Positions 40,578 to 49,443 of a stretch of 49,777 nucleotides of DNA are shown here, in pieces (position 1 is the stretch's first letter; each line of letters opens with the position of its first letter). The stretch spans positions 1 through 49,777 of the forward strand of contig NZ_DASUCC010000010.1 in the NCBI RefSeq assembly GCF_035762905.1, read 5' to 3'. Position numbers and translations under genes: made by a program. A model generated the notes under the pieces. The model did no database searches, was not told the origin of the DNA, and saw nothing but the letters and a program-made list of their open reading frames with translations. Source of the DNA: DASYTH01 sp035762905 (lineage in GTDB: Bacteria; Actinomycetota; Actinomycetes; Mycobacteriales; Pseudonocardiaceae).

Positions 40578-43187
40578 TTATCTCCCGGCACCGCTGATCG
40601 GTGCCGAAGTCTGTTGTCCGGTCCGCACGTGCTCGTCCAGCGTGAACAGCGGATCGCGTTGGCCGGAGACCAACCGGTGCAGCGTCAGCAGCACACCGGC
40701 CGATCCGCTCCACAGGTCGGCGCTGAACCGGTAGCCGTAGCCGCCCGCCCAGCGCACGCCGGTCGGGCCCGGAATGGCGTACTGGAACAGCGCCCGGCCG
40801 GAGTCGATCGCTCTGGCCGCCAACTCCGGGCGGCCGAGCAGAGCCGCGATGTCGCTCTGCACCAACGCGAGCCCGGCCTGCCCTTGGAACAGCCCACCGC
40901 TGACGGTGAACCGGGTGGCCAGTCCGGCAAGGCACTGCTCGAGCACCGCCGCCAGCTCCGGCTCGGCCCGGACGCTGAGATACCTGGCGAGCACGTGGAC
41001 ATAACCGGCGCTGCCCGCGTACAGGTAGGGCATGGTTCGCTTGTCCGAAGTAGACACTCGGAAGCCCAGCGCGCCGCGTTCCCATGGCACGGCGTGCGCC
41101 AGTTCCTCGTGCAGCAGCCGGAGGCCACGGTCGAGGTGGTCCGGATCACCGCCGAGCCGGCCGAGGTAGTAGAGCGCGAGCGCGAGCCCAGGCCGGCCTT
41201 GGGAAAGCCCGGCGGCATCGTCGCGACCGAGCCGGCCGGCCAGTTCCGGCCCGTCCGGAACCGCCTCGAGCAGGCCGGCGGCCCGGTCGAGATGGTTCTG
41301 ATCGTCGTCGCGGCAGTACGCGGCCAACTCGGCCAGCGCGACCCCGGCGGCACCGCCGGCCAGCGTCGCCGACCGGCCGGCGAGCGGGTGCGTCCCGGCC
41401 GCGGCCAGCAACTCCCCGGCCGCGTCCCGCTCGCCGAGGTCGGCCAGCACCCAGGCGATGCCCGCGGTGCCGAACAGCAGTCCGGGCGGCAGGTCGTCCC
41501 GGCCGCGCAGCGAGTCGTCGCGCAGCCGGGCCACGATCTTCGGGTCGATCTCCCGGCCGGCCAGCCGCAACGCGTGCAGCACACCGGCGGTGCCGTGGGC
41601 CACGCAGCGGTTGTTGGTCCGGTACCCGTCCGGGGCGCACGGATAGATCCGGTGCGGCTGGTCCGGCTCGGCCATCGCTTCGAGCGCGTCCGCGGTGCGG
41701 TCGCGCAGCCAGCCGAGGTGGGTCAGCGGGTCGGCGCGCACCTCGTCCGGTCGGGGCAGCGCGCGGCGTCGCCCGGCCGGCCGGAACCTGGTCGCGGCCC
41801 GCCACAGCACGGGCGGCACCGGTGCCAGCTCGGCCAGCCCGGCCCGCAGATGGTCGAGCACCTCCGGACTGCGCTCCGCGAAGGGATGCAAGGGAAAGAG
41901 CAGCATCTGGGCGATCGCCGACAGCCCGTAGTTGTCGTAGTGAGTGGGCGCGATGGCGGCGACCCGCTTCGGGTCGGTGGCCTCCGGCGGCAGGTAGCCC
42001 GGGGTGCCGATCGCCCGGATGTGCTCGCCGGCACTCCGCGCGCTCTCGAAGTCGATCAGCCGGATGCGGTCGTCGTCATCGACCATGACGTTGCGCGAGT
42101 TCAGGTCCACGAACACGTAGCCGAGGGCGTGCAGCCGGGCGACGGTCGCGGTGAGCTGGTCCAGAATGGACATGCAGCGCCGGTAGTAGTCCGCGAAGTC
42201 CTGCGGCCGCTGGCCGACCTTGATGGCCGGGGTGTTGGTCAGCATCCACTTGACCAACTGCCGGCCGGGCACGAACTCGGTCACCAGATAGGTGTGCTCC
42301 CAGTGGCTGAAGTAGTCCAGCGGCTCGGGACACAGCCCCGGCGTGGCCGCGTGCAGGGCGCGCAGGGTCAGGTACTCGCGGCGCAGCCGCGCGCGGGCGT
42401 CCAGGCCGTCGCCGGAGTAACCGTTGTGCGCCCTGGCCTCCTTGATGAACACCGTCGTGCCGTCCGCGCTGCTTGCCTGATAGGCACCGCCGCCGTTGCT
42501 GTGCTGCAGCACGGCGTCGAAGGTGTAGCCGCCGAAGCTCACCGGAGCGTCAACGGAAAGCGGTTCGACCGGCGCGAACGGGTCGACGACTCCTGGCGGC
42601 AGCAGGAACTCCGCCCGGCGCTCGTCCGGAACCTCCGACCCGTCCACCGCGCGTACGGTGTGCGTGGTGGTTCCGTCCGCCTCCATCCGCCCGCCGCCGC
42701 GGAAGCTGCCGTACCGGTAGGAGACGCACGCCGAGGCGCCGAACCGGCGGTCGGTCAGCACATAAGGCCCGGAAACGCCGGCCAGATCGTGTTCCAGCCG
42801 CCGCAGCAACTCGCCGGCGAGTTCCGGAGTCTGGGGATACGCGGCGCAGAACTTCCCGCTCTGTGCCCGGTTGGCATGCTTCCCGTGCAACCCGAGGAAG
42901 AAGTTCCGCCCCGCAAGGTGCTTGAACGGCACGCCGTGATCCGCGCAGGCCGCGGTCACGACGTCCAGCACCACCTGGGCATGGACCAGCGCCGCCGAGA
43001 CGTGCACCTTCCACCCCTGCTCCGGAACATGCGCACCGGGCGGTGCCCACTCGGTCCACACGTCGAAGTCCCGCCGGACCCAACCGGCCGGCGGACGGCT
43101 CGGCAGGTAGCGAAGCCCAGGGTCGGCCGCGGCGAGCGGTGCGTAGTAATCCGCGTTTGCAAAAGTGAACGACGCATCGAAGATCAC
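40578..43187 (-). CDS. lanKC: Class III lanthipeptide synthetase (LanKC)
   Basis: An 869-aa trifunctional enzyme that dehydrates Ser/Thr and cyclises with Cys to lanthionine/labionin. Residues about 1-215 are the phospho-Ser/Thr lyase domain (KVHVSA near 60, FKH near 88, KFCAAYP near 112). The kinase domain (about 220-500) has the ATP Lys in FIKEA (249), catalytic VDLNSRNVM (Asp361) and LIDFES (Asp379). A LanC-like domain follows (about 520-850), but the zinc-ligand motifs are replaced: LSQGRPG at 661, YLYAGSAG at 721, GLFQGQAG at 765. This places it in class III, not IV. GTG 43187 has AAAGGA upstream. Confidence 0.93.
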   Translation of the reverse strand: MIFDASFTFANADYYAPLAAADPGLRYLPSRPPAGWVRRDFDVWTEWAPPGAHVPEQGWKVHVSAALVHAQVVLDVVTAACADHGVPFKHLAGRNFFLGLHGKHANRAQSGKFCAAYPQTPELAGELLRRLEHDLAGVSGPYVLTDRRFGASACVSYRYGSFRGGGRMEADGTTTHTVRAVDGSEVPDERRAEFLLPPGVVDPFAPVEPLSVDAPVSFGGYTFDAVLQHSNGGGAYQASSADGTTVFIKEARAHNGYSGDGLDARARLRREYLTLRALHAATPGLCPEPLDYFSHWEHTYLVTEFVPGRQLVKWMLTNTPAIKVGQRPQDFADYYRRCMSILDQLTATVARLHALGYVFVDLNSRNVMVDDDDRIRLIDFESARSAGEHIRAIGTPGYLPPEATDPKRVAAIAPTHYDNYGLSAIAQMLLFPLHPFAERSPEVLDHLRAGLAELAPVPPVLWRAATRFRPAGRRRALPRPDEVRADPLTHLGWLRDRTADALEAMAEPDQPHRIYPCAPDGYRTNNRCVAHGTAGVLHALRLAGREIDPKIVARLRDDSLRGRDDLPPGLLFGTAGIAWVLADLGERDAAGELLAAAGTHPLAGRSATLAGGAAGVALAELAAYCRDDDQNHLDRAAGLLEAVPDGPELAGRLGRDDAAGLSQGRPGLALALYYLGRLGGDPDHLDRGLRLLHEELAHAVPWERGALGFRVSTSDKRTMPYLYAGSAGYVHVLARYLSVRAEPELAAVLEQCLAGLATRFTVSGGLFQGQAGLALVQSDIAALLGRPELAARAIDSGRALFQYAIPGPTGVRWAGGYGYRFSADLWSGSAGVLLTLHRLVSGQRDPLFTLDEHVRTGQQTSAPISGAGR

Positions 43188-43212
43188 TTCGCGTTCCTTT
43201 CCTTGAGACCGT

Positions 43213-43227
43213 CCCCGGAGTCCGGGG
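43213..43227. other. Short GC-rich hairpin in the LanKC leader
   Basis: CCCCGG-AGT-CCGGGG, a 6-bp perfect stem with a 3-nt loop, lies 26 bp upstream of the LanKC GTG on its 5' side. It would form in the mRNA leader and might affect translation. No terminator function is claimed. Confidence 0.35.
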
Positions 43228-43347
43228 GCCCGCTTCGCTGTTGGGACAAGCCTGTCGGTTCACGGCACCGAAGGACAGCGCTGCGCGGGTCAGGAACCGG
43301 ACTTCGACCGTGGCAGCATGCTGACCGCCCTCCCCTGGTGATCACTT

Positions 43348-43380
43348 CGGTCCGGTTCGATTGATAAGCGGTCCGGTTCG
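43348..43380. repeat. Direct repeat of CGGTCCGGTTCG, 21-bp period, in the LanKC/STAND divergent region
   Basis: The 12-mer occurs perfectly at 43348-43359 and 43369-43380. A 21-bp period puts both copies on the same DNA face, two helical turns apart, as for a regulator binding head to tail. It is about 160 bp upstream of LanKC and 93 bp upstream of the STAND gene. Confidence 0.6.
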
Positions 43381-43472
43381 GCTGCTGACCAACTACGCAG
43401 CGCGCTTGGATTGATGCCGGCGGTGTTTACTTCGACGGGCGATGTTCGACGCGCCGTGGGGAGAGAGCCGGG

Positions 43473-46400
43473 ATGGGTCGGCAAGAGAATCCGTTGGATC
43501 CGGCCACCGGGCCGGTTGAGCGGTTCGCTTACCAATTGCGCCTGTTACGGCAGGACAGTGGGTTGACGTATCGGGCGATGGCCCAGCGGGTCGAGTATTC
43601 GGCTCCGGCGCTCTCCCAGGCCGCCGCGGGTCGGCAGCTGCCGACGTTGCCGGTGGCGATGGCGTACGTGACGGCGTGCGGTGGGGATGTTCAGGATTGG
43701 AAACGGCGGTGGCGTCAGGCCGTCGACGATCTGAGCGGCCAACGAGCCGAGTCCGGCGAAACGGTGTCGCCGTACCTGGGATTGGCGCGGTTCGAGCCGG
43801 GCGACCGGGACCGGTTCTTCGGTCGGGACCGGCTGGTCGACAGCCTGCTGACGATGGTGCGCGAGCAGCGTTTCGTCGCGCTCGTCGGGCCATCGGGCAG
43901 CGGGAAGTCCTCGCTGTTGCGGGCCGGTCTCATACCGGCGCTGGGAAACACCGCAAACCCGGCGACCATTCGGATCCTCACTCCTGGTACGCATCCCGCC
44001 AGCCAGTACGCCGACCTGGTCCGAGCCGCGGACGACGCCCCGGAGACCGTCGTCATCGTGGATCAGTTCGAGGAGTTGTTCACGCTCTGCCGCGATCTAC
44101 GCGAACAGGACCGGTTCATCGGCCTGCTCCTCGCCGCCCGGCGCCCGCAGAGCCGGTTGCGGGTGGTCGTGGCCATCAGAGCCGATTTCTACGGCCGGTG
44201 CGCCGAACATCGTCGGCTGGCCACTGCCGTCGCGCGGGCGCATCTGCTGGTCGGCCCGATGACCCGGGGCGAGTTACGCGAGGTCATCGTGAAACCGGCC
44301 ACGGCCGAGGGGCTCGTCGTCGAACGCGCGCTGACCGCACGACTGATCGACGAGGTCGCCGGCGAGCCCGGTGGATTGCCGTTGCTGTCGCATGTGCTGG
44401 CCGAGACCTGGCAACGGCGCCGTGGCCGCGCACTGACGATGGAAGGGTACGAGGCTGCCGGCGGTGTGCACGGCGCGCTGACGCGCACCGCGGAGGACTT
44501 CTACGTCCGGCTCTCATCCGCCCAGGCCGCCGTGGCCCGCCGGCTGCTGCTGCGGCTGGTCACGCCGGGCCAGGACGGTCCCGACACCCGCCGGCCGGCC
44601 AAGCGGGTCGAACTCATCGACACCGCGCCCGACGACGCCACGGTGGTGTTGGACCAGTTGGCTCGCGCGCGGTTGGTCTCCCTTGACGGCGATACGGTCG
44701 ACCTGGCGCACGAGGCGCTGATCACCGCATGGCCCCGGCTCAAGAACTGGATCGAGAACGACCGCGAACGGCTGCGGTTCCACCAGCAGCTCGCCGTCGC
44801 CGCGCACGCCTGGGCCGAGCTCGGCCACGAATCCGGTGCGCTGTACCGGGGTGCGCGGTTGGTGCTGACTCGGGACTGGCTTGCGACGGATGGCGCCGAG
44901 GACGATCTGAGCCCCGCCGAGCGGGCCTTCGTGACCGCCAGCATCCATGCCGAGGACGCCGAACGCGCCGCGACCGTGCGCAATCACCGGCGCCTGCGGT
45001 TGCTGGCCGGCGCGCTGGCCGTGTTGCTCGTGGCGGCAACCACCATGGGCGTCGTAGCCCTGGACCAGCGGCGCCGGGCCGACCAGGTCGCCAAGGGCGC
45101 GACGTCCCGGCAACTGGCCGCCCAGGCGCTCGGATTGTTCGAAACCCAACCCGGCACAGCGATGCTGCTCGCCACCGAGGCGTACCGCATCGCGCCGACC
45201 ACCGAAGCCCGCAGCGCGCTGCTCACGATCACCGCACACGGGGCCTATCAGGGTGAGCTGACCGGTCACACCGACGCCATCAGCCGGATCGCCTTCAGCC
45301 CGGACGGCAAACGTCTGGCCTCCGTCAGCAAAGACCACACCCTAGCGCTGGTCGATCTCCAACGGCGCGACCATCGAACCGTCCTTACCGAACACAACAC
45401 CTGGCTGCGCGCGCTTGCCTTCAGCCCGAACGGGCAGCTGCTGGCCACCGGCGGCGACGACAGCATGGTCATGCTGTGGAACGCCAACACCGGAACCCCC
45501 GTGGCCACCCTCGCCGCGCACACCCGCGCGGTCAAGGCGATCGCCTTCAGCCCCGACGGCGCGACCCTGGCCTCGGCCAGCCTCGACCACACCGTCGTCG
45601 TGTGGGACCTGCACACGCGACTGCCCATCAGACGGCTGGTCGGCAATACCGGGCCGGCACAAACGGTCGCCTACAGCCCGGCCGGCGACATGCTGGCAAC
45701 CGGCGGCGGCCAAGGCGCCATCACGCTGTGGGACAGCACAACCGGCGCCAAACTGGCAACGATCACAGCCCATACCCGGTCCGTGGACTCCCTCGCGTTC
45801 AGCCCAGACGGCGCCCTGCTCGCCTCCACCGGTCCCGACCAGACGGTCAAACTGTGGGACACCGTCCGCCGCGCCCCGGTGGCCACCCTGACGGGACACA
45901 GTGACGAGGTCAGAGTCGTGGCGTTCAGCCCAGACGGCCGCACCCTGGCCTCCGCCGGCCACGACCGCACCATCATCCTGTGGGATCTCGCCCACCGTTC
46001 GCTCCGCGTCCGGCTCACCGGCCACGCGAACTTCATCTACACCCTCGCGTTCCATCCCCACCTGCCGCTGCTGGCCTCGGGCGAGGAGAACAGCCGGGTC
46101 ATCCTCTGGGACCCCACCCGCATCCCGCTCACCGGCCACACCGAAACGGTCACGGCCATCGGGTTCAGCCCCGACGGCCGCACCCTGGCCTCGGCCAGCG
46201 CTGACCGCACCGTCCTGCTCTGGGATCGGGAGAAACGCACTTTGTCGGGCACCATGCCGGTCCAGCCAGGGCCGCTGACCACCGTCACGTTCAGTCCCGA
46301 CGGGCGTCTGCTCGCCGTCGGCGGCGGCTCACCGCAGCAAGCCGCCACCATCCAGGACCAGACCCTCACTCTCTGGGACGTCACTCACCCCGCGAACCCG

Positions 46401-47132
46401 ATCAAGACGGCCGACCTGCGCGGGCACACCGACCAGATCCGGGATGTGGCGTTCAGCCCGGACGGACGCACGCTCGCCAGCGTCAGCACCGACCAGCAAC
46501 TCATCCTGTGGGACACCCGACAGCACACCCGACTGGCCACCCTTACCGCCGGCAGCGTTCTCAACAGCGTCGTGTTCAGCCCCGATGGTCACGCCCTGGC
46601 CGCCACCAGCCACGGTCAGACCGCCGAGTTGTGGAACGCCGGCACGCACACCCACATCGCCACCCTGCCGCACAACGCGATCGCCCGCGGCCTCGCCTTC
46701 AGCCCGGACAGCCGCACCCTCGCCACCGCCGGCATCGATGGAACCGTTTCCCTCTGGGACATCCGCCAGCAGCGCGCCGCCCCGACCACCCTCGCCCAGG
46801 CCGAAACGCTCAACAGCATCGCGTTCAGCCCGGACAACCGCACCCTCACCACCGGCAGCGTCGAACGCACCGTCGACATCTGGGATACGGCGGCCCGTGC
46901 CCGGCTCGCCACCCTCACCGGCCACGCCGGGCCGGTCATCGCCGTCGCCTACAGCCCGGACGGCCGCACGCTGGCCACCGCGAGCACCGACAAGACGATC
47001 ACCCTGTGGGACACCGATCCGCCCACTGCCATCACCACCATCTGCGACACCCTCGACCGCGATCTTTCCCCGGAGGAATGGACGAAGTTCCTGCCCAGCA
47101 CCCCCTACCGCCCGACCTGCTCGTCGCGTTGA
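43473..47132 (+). CDS. HTH-nSTAND NTPase-transmembrane-WD40 signalling protein
   Basis: A 1219-aa multidomain protein. Residues about 15-82 form an XRE-type HTH (LRLLRQDSGLTYRAMAQRVEYSAPALSQAAAG in pieces). The nSTAND1 NTPase (about 100-450) has Walker A GPSGSGKSS (139-147) and Walker B VVIVDQFEELF (193-203). A single hydrophobic segment (about 508-532) is followed by a basic turn. From about 590 to 1190 there are about 14 WD40 units (FSPDGxxLASxSxDxTVxLWD), enough for two seven-bladed propellers. If the segment spans the membrane, the propellers would be outside or the protein is membrane-tethered; topology is uncertain. It is likely a sensor/scaffold. GGGGAGAG precedes the ATG. Confidence 0.88.
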   Translation: MGRQENPLDPATGPVERFAYQLRLLRQDSGLTYRAMAQRVEYSAPALSQAAAGRQLPTLPVAMAYVTACGGDVQDWKRRWRQAVDDLSGQRAESGETVSPYLGLARFEPGDRDRFFGRDRLVDSLLTMVREQRFVALVGPSGSGKSSLLRAGLIPALGNTANPATIRILTPGTHPASQYADLVRAADDAPETVVIVDQFEELFTLCRDLREQDRFIGLLLAARRPQSRLRVVVAIRADFYGRCAEHRRLATAVARAHLLVGPMTRGELREVIVKPATAEGLVVERALTARLIDEVAGEPGGLPLLSHVLAETWQRRRGRALTMEGYEAAGGVHGALTRTAEDFYVRLSSAQAAVARRLLLRLVTPGQDGPDTRRPAKRVELIDTAPDDATVVLDQLARARLVSLDGDTVDLAHEALITAWPRLKNWIENDRERLRFHQQLAVAAHAWAELGHESGALYRGARLVLTRDWLATDGAEDDLSPAERAFVTASIHAEDAERAATVRNHRRLRLLAGALAVLLVAATTMGVVALDQRRRADQVAKGATSRQLAAQALGLFETQPGTAMLLATEAYRIAPTTEARSALLTITAHGAYQGELTGHTDAISRIAFSPDGKRLASVSKDHTLALVDLQRRDHRTVLTEHNTWLRALAFSPNGQLLATGGDDSMVMLWNANTGTPVATLAAHTRAVKAIAFSPDGATLASASLDHTVVVWDLHTRLPIRRLVGNTGPAQTVAYSPAGDMLATGGGQGAITLWDSTTGAKLATITAHTRSVDSLAFSPDGALLASTGPDQTVKLWDTVRRAPVATLTGHSDEVRVVAFSPDGRTLASAGHDRTIILWDLAHRSLRVRLTGHANFIYTLAFHPHLPLLASGEENSRVILWDPTRIPLTGHTETVTAIGFSPDGRTLASASADRTVLLWDREKRTLSGTMPVQPGPLTTVTFSPDGRLLAVGGGSPQQAATIQDQTLTLWDVTHPANPIKTADLRGHTDQIRDVAFSPDGRTLASVSTDQQLILWDTRQHTRLATLTAGSVLNSVVFSPDGHALAATSHGQTAELWNAGTHTHIATLPHNAIARGLAFSPDSRTLATAGIDGTVSLWDIRQQRAAPTTLAQAETLNSIAFSPDNRTLTTGSVERTVDIWDTAARARLATLTGHAGPVIAVAYSPDGRTLATASTDKTITLWDTDPPTAITTICDTLDRDLSPEEWTKFLPSTPYRPTCSSR

Positions 47133-47167
47133 TAAGACGCAGGCCGGCGGGCCGCCTACCAAAGATG

Positions 47168-47184
47168 GCGGTTGATAAAACCGC
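47168..47184. other. Small inverted repeat after the STAND gene
   Basis: GCGGTT-GATAA-AACCGC has 6-bp arms. It lies 35 bp after the STAND stop and 75 bp before the next gene. It could be a weak terminator or a regulatory site; no U-tract follows. Confidence 0.3.
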
Positions 47185-47258
47185 GAACGGGGATGCTCAT
47201 CAACTCCCGAACCCGGTGAAATCGGCATGTCCGAACATCCGGAGCGAAGGAGTGAATC

Positions 47259-47762
47259 GTGCAACTCAAAAGACTCGGCACGGCGGCCATCACGGTGGCG
47301 GTGTCGGTCGCGACGGTGCTGGGCCTGAGCGCGTCTCCGGCCGCCGCGAGCGGAGACCACAGCGGGCGGGCCTACGTGCATTCCCACGACTGGTGGCTGG
47401 ACGAGGGCGACTTGTCGACCAGCAGACACGCACTCTCCAACGCGACCTGCCTGTGGCAGAAGATCCTGTGGGCCGACGGGAAACTCGACAACGCCGGCAT
47501 CGACGGCATCTTCGGCCCGGACACGGCGAACGCCACCGCGGCATGGAAGCGCACAAGGAACCTGCCGGACGACGGAAAGGCCGGTATCAACGCCTTCAGG
47601 ATCGCGGGAAACGACATTGTTTGGTCCGATGTTCTGGAAACGTACATTTACCGGGGCGACGTGCGCGTTGCCTGGATCACCATCGACTCGGAGGGTCGGT
47701 TCGGATTCTACGACGACGGCGTTCACCGGCTCGCCGGCTACAACTTCCGTACCTGTACCTGA
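47259..47762 (+). CDS. Secreted peptidoglycan-binding-like protein, copy 1
   Basis: A 167-aa exported protein starting at GTG 47259 after AAGGAG. Residues 1-31 are a signal peptide ending AAA/S. A PG_binding_1-like segment follows (about 66-115: LWQKILWADGKLD, GIDGIFGPDTANATAAWKR, LPDDGKAG), the three-helix fold that binds cell-wall polymers. The C-terminal part is beta-like and ends GYNFRTCT. It is a clear paralogue of the next gene and shares LWADG, GIFGP and GYNF blocks with it. No catalytic domain is present, so a wall-binding or effector/inhibitor role is possible. Confidence 0.8.
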   Translation: MQLKRLGTAAITVAVSVATVLGLSASPAAASGDHSGRAYVHSHDWWLDEGDLSTSRHALSNATCLWQKILWADGKLDNAGIDGIFGPDTANATAAWKRTRNLPDDGKAGINAFRIAGNDIVWSDVLETYIYRGDVRVAWITIDSEGRFGFYDDGVHRLAGYNFRTCT

Positions 47763-47805
47763 CAGTGGACAACCCGCCTTCCCCGAAGCCGTGAGGAGCC
47801 AGCGA

Positions 47806-48330
47806 ATGAAGAAAACTGATCTGAAGAAACGACTCGCCGCAGCCGCCTTGATTGCCTTGACCACCGCGGCGACCGTGGTCATCCTGCCAACGCCGGCGTC
47901 GGCCAACCCCAGCCAGGGCTACGTCCTGGGGGTCGGTGCGTGGGAGGACGATTGGACCGATGAAGGCCCCATCTCCAGTTCGACCTTTTCACACAATAAC
48001 GTCGTCGCGATGTGGCAGCAGATCCTCTGGGCAGATGGCAACCTTCCCTGGTCGGGGATCGACTGCATCTTCGGACCGCAGACAAGCGCCGCGACCAGGA
48101 GCTGGAAGAGTGCCCGCGGACTTCCCAACGATGGCATTGCTGGAAACGGGGCGTTCACCACGGCCAGTGAATCTCTTGTCCCGCTGGGCGGCAACGCGTA
48201 CAGGTATACCGGCAGTTCTGGGAACAGCGTCAATTTCCGGCGCGGCGGCGATGGCATATGGAGCATGAGCATTTCCGGCGATGTGCACCAACTGGGATAC
48301 AATTTCGCGACTTTCGACAAGTGTGCGTAG
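47806..48330 (+). CDS. Secreted peptidoglycan-binding-like protein, copy 2
   Basis: A 174-aa exported protein. ATG 47806 has GAGGAG 7 bp upstream. The signal peptide is KKTDLKKRLAAAALIALTTA and onward to PASA. The PG_binding_1-like block (MWQQILWADGNLPWSG, then CIFGPQTSAATRSWKS and LPNDGIAG) and the GYNF end repeat those of the preceding gene, so the two are tandem duplicates that have diverged. It is 43 bp after copy 1, probably in the same transcript, which ends at the hairpin 48347-48376. Confidence 0.8.
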   Translation: MKKTDLKKRLAAAALIALTTAATVVILPTPASANPSQGYVLGVGAWEDDWTDEGPISSSTFSHNNVVAMWQQILWADGNLPWSGIDCIFGPQTSAATRSWKSARGLPNDGIAGNGAFTTASESLVPLGGNAYRYTGSSGNSVNFRRGGDGIWSMSISGDVHQLGYNFATFDKCA

Positions 48331-48346
48331 GAGTTCGTTGAACCGG

Positions 48347-48376
48347 CCCGGCCGCGGGCGGGAGTCCGCGGCCGGG
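48347..48376 (+). terminator. Strong hairpin terminator after the peptidoglycan-binding-like genes
   Basis: CCCGGCCGCGG (48347-48357) pairs perfectly with CCGCGGCCGGG (48366-48376) around an 8-nt loop. A CCGG/CCGG extension with one bulge flanks it. It begins 17 bp after the copy 2 stop. There is no U-tract, as is usual for high-GC actinobacterial terminators. Confidence 0.75.
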
Positions 48377-48492
48377 ACCGGCAGCGATTGTCCTTGCCGG
48401 GGCCGCCCTTCGTTGAAAGCATGCTCGGGTGATCAAGGTGGCCGGTCGCGCCGGCGCGGTGCGCCAACCCGGGACGAGGTGAGGAACCCGCC

Positions 48493-49443
48493 ATGAGCGA
48501 ACGCATCAGTGAAATCGTCGCGATCATCCCGCGGGACGGAGCGCTGTACCTGTTGTTCGTCGACTACGAGGAGGGCGACGGTGGCAACGGCGTGGGCCAC
48601 ATCCAGCGCACCGACGGCGAGCGGCACACGGTATTGGAAGCGGTGCTGAGCACGAACGACATCCTGCGTGCCTTCTGGGGATCCCCGACGGGCGCGCTCT
48701 GGGCTTCGAGCGAAGACGGCAACGTGTGGACCAGCGCCTCGGTGCGGTGGCCCGAACCGCGCCAGGACGGCCTCGATTCCGTCGCCCATGATCCGACGTT
48801 GCGGTGGACCGTGACCACGTTGCCGGACCTGCGCGAGGAAGGCTATGCGCCCACGCTGGGGCCGCTGTGGGGCACGGGCGATGCGGACGTGTTCGTCGCC
48901 GTTCACCGCGGACACATCTACCAGTGGAACGGCGAGGAATGGCGGCAGACGTTCACGGCGCCGGGCGAGGTACGGGCCTTCGCCGGCACCGGGCCGCATG
49001 ACGTGTACGCCGTCGGCGAGAACGCCACGCTGCTGCACTACGACGGCAATGCCTGGAGCACCATGGAAAACCCCGCCGGCGGCACCGCGGACGAAACCTT
49101 CACCGGCTGCTGCATCGGCCCCGACGGGGCCCTGCTCGCCTGCAGCATGGACGGCCGACTGCTGCACGGCACCGCCGGCGGGCTCATCGCGCTCGCCCAC
49201 GACGACGACCTGCAACTGTACGACGTCGCCACGCTGGACGACCGCGTCATCCTCACGGCCGGTCGCAACGGTGTGGTGGAGTTCCGCAACCAGGCGCTCG
49301 TTTCGCTGCGCGACACCTTCCACGCCCTCAAGGTGACGGCCGGCAAGGACAAGCTGTACTTCGTGGACGCGACCTCCGAACCCGTCTACATCGAGTACGA
49401 CCCCGCCCACCCCACGATGCCGTGGGCCCGCATCAGCTTCTGA
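48493..49443 (+). CDS. Cytosolic beta-propeller-like protein of unknown function
   Basis: A 316-aa protein without signal peptide. Repeating beta units occur: FWGSPTGALWASSEDGNVW, LWGTGDADVFVAVHRGHIYQWNGEEW (in pieces), FAGTGPHDVYAVGENATLLHYDGNAW (in pieces), CCIGPDGALLACSMDGRLLHG. The GTGxxDVYAVGxxxxLLHYDG pattern is typical of propeller proteins. No active site is visible. GACGAGGTGAGG-type purine-rich sequence lies upstream of ATG 48493. It is separated from the previous pair by a terminator, so it has its own promoter. Confidence 0.7.
   Translation: MSERISEIVAIIPRDGALYLLFVDYEEGDGGNGVGHIQRTDGERHTVLEAVLSTNDILRAFWGSPTGALWASSEDGNVWTSASVRWPEPRQDGLDSVAHDPTLRWTVTTLPDLREEGYAPTLGPLWGTGDADVFVAVHRGHIYQWNGEEWRQTFTAPGEVRAFAGTGPHDVYAVGENATLLHYDGNAWSTMENPAGGTADETFTGCCIGPDGALLACSMDGRLLHGTAGGLIALAHDDDLQLYDVATLDDRVILTAGRNGVVEFRNQALVSLRDTFHALKVTAGKDKLYFVDATSEPVYIEYDPAHPTMPWARISF

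Noticed and set aside
41584..41616. CVAHG in the LanKC cyclase domain as possible class IV zinc ligands
   Set aside because: It is at the first helix of the domain, not at the LanC ligand positions. The true positions read SQG, YAG and FQG, so zinc binding is not supported and class III fits.
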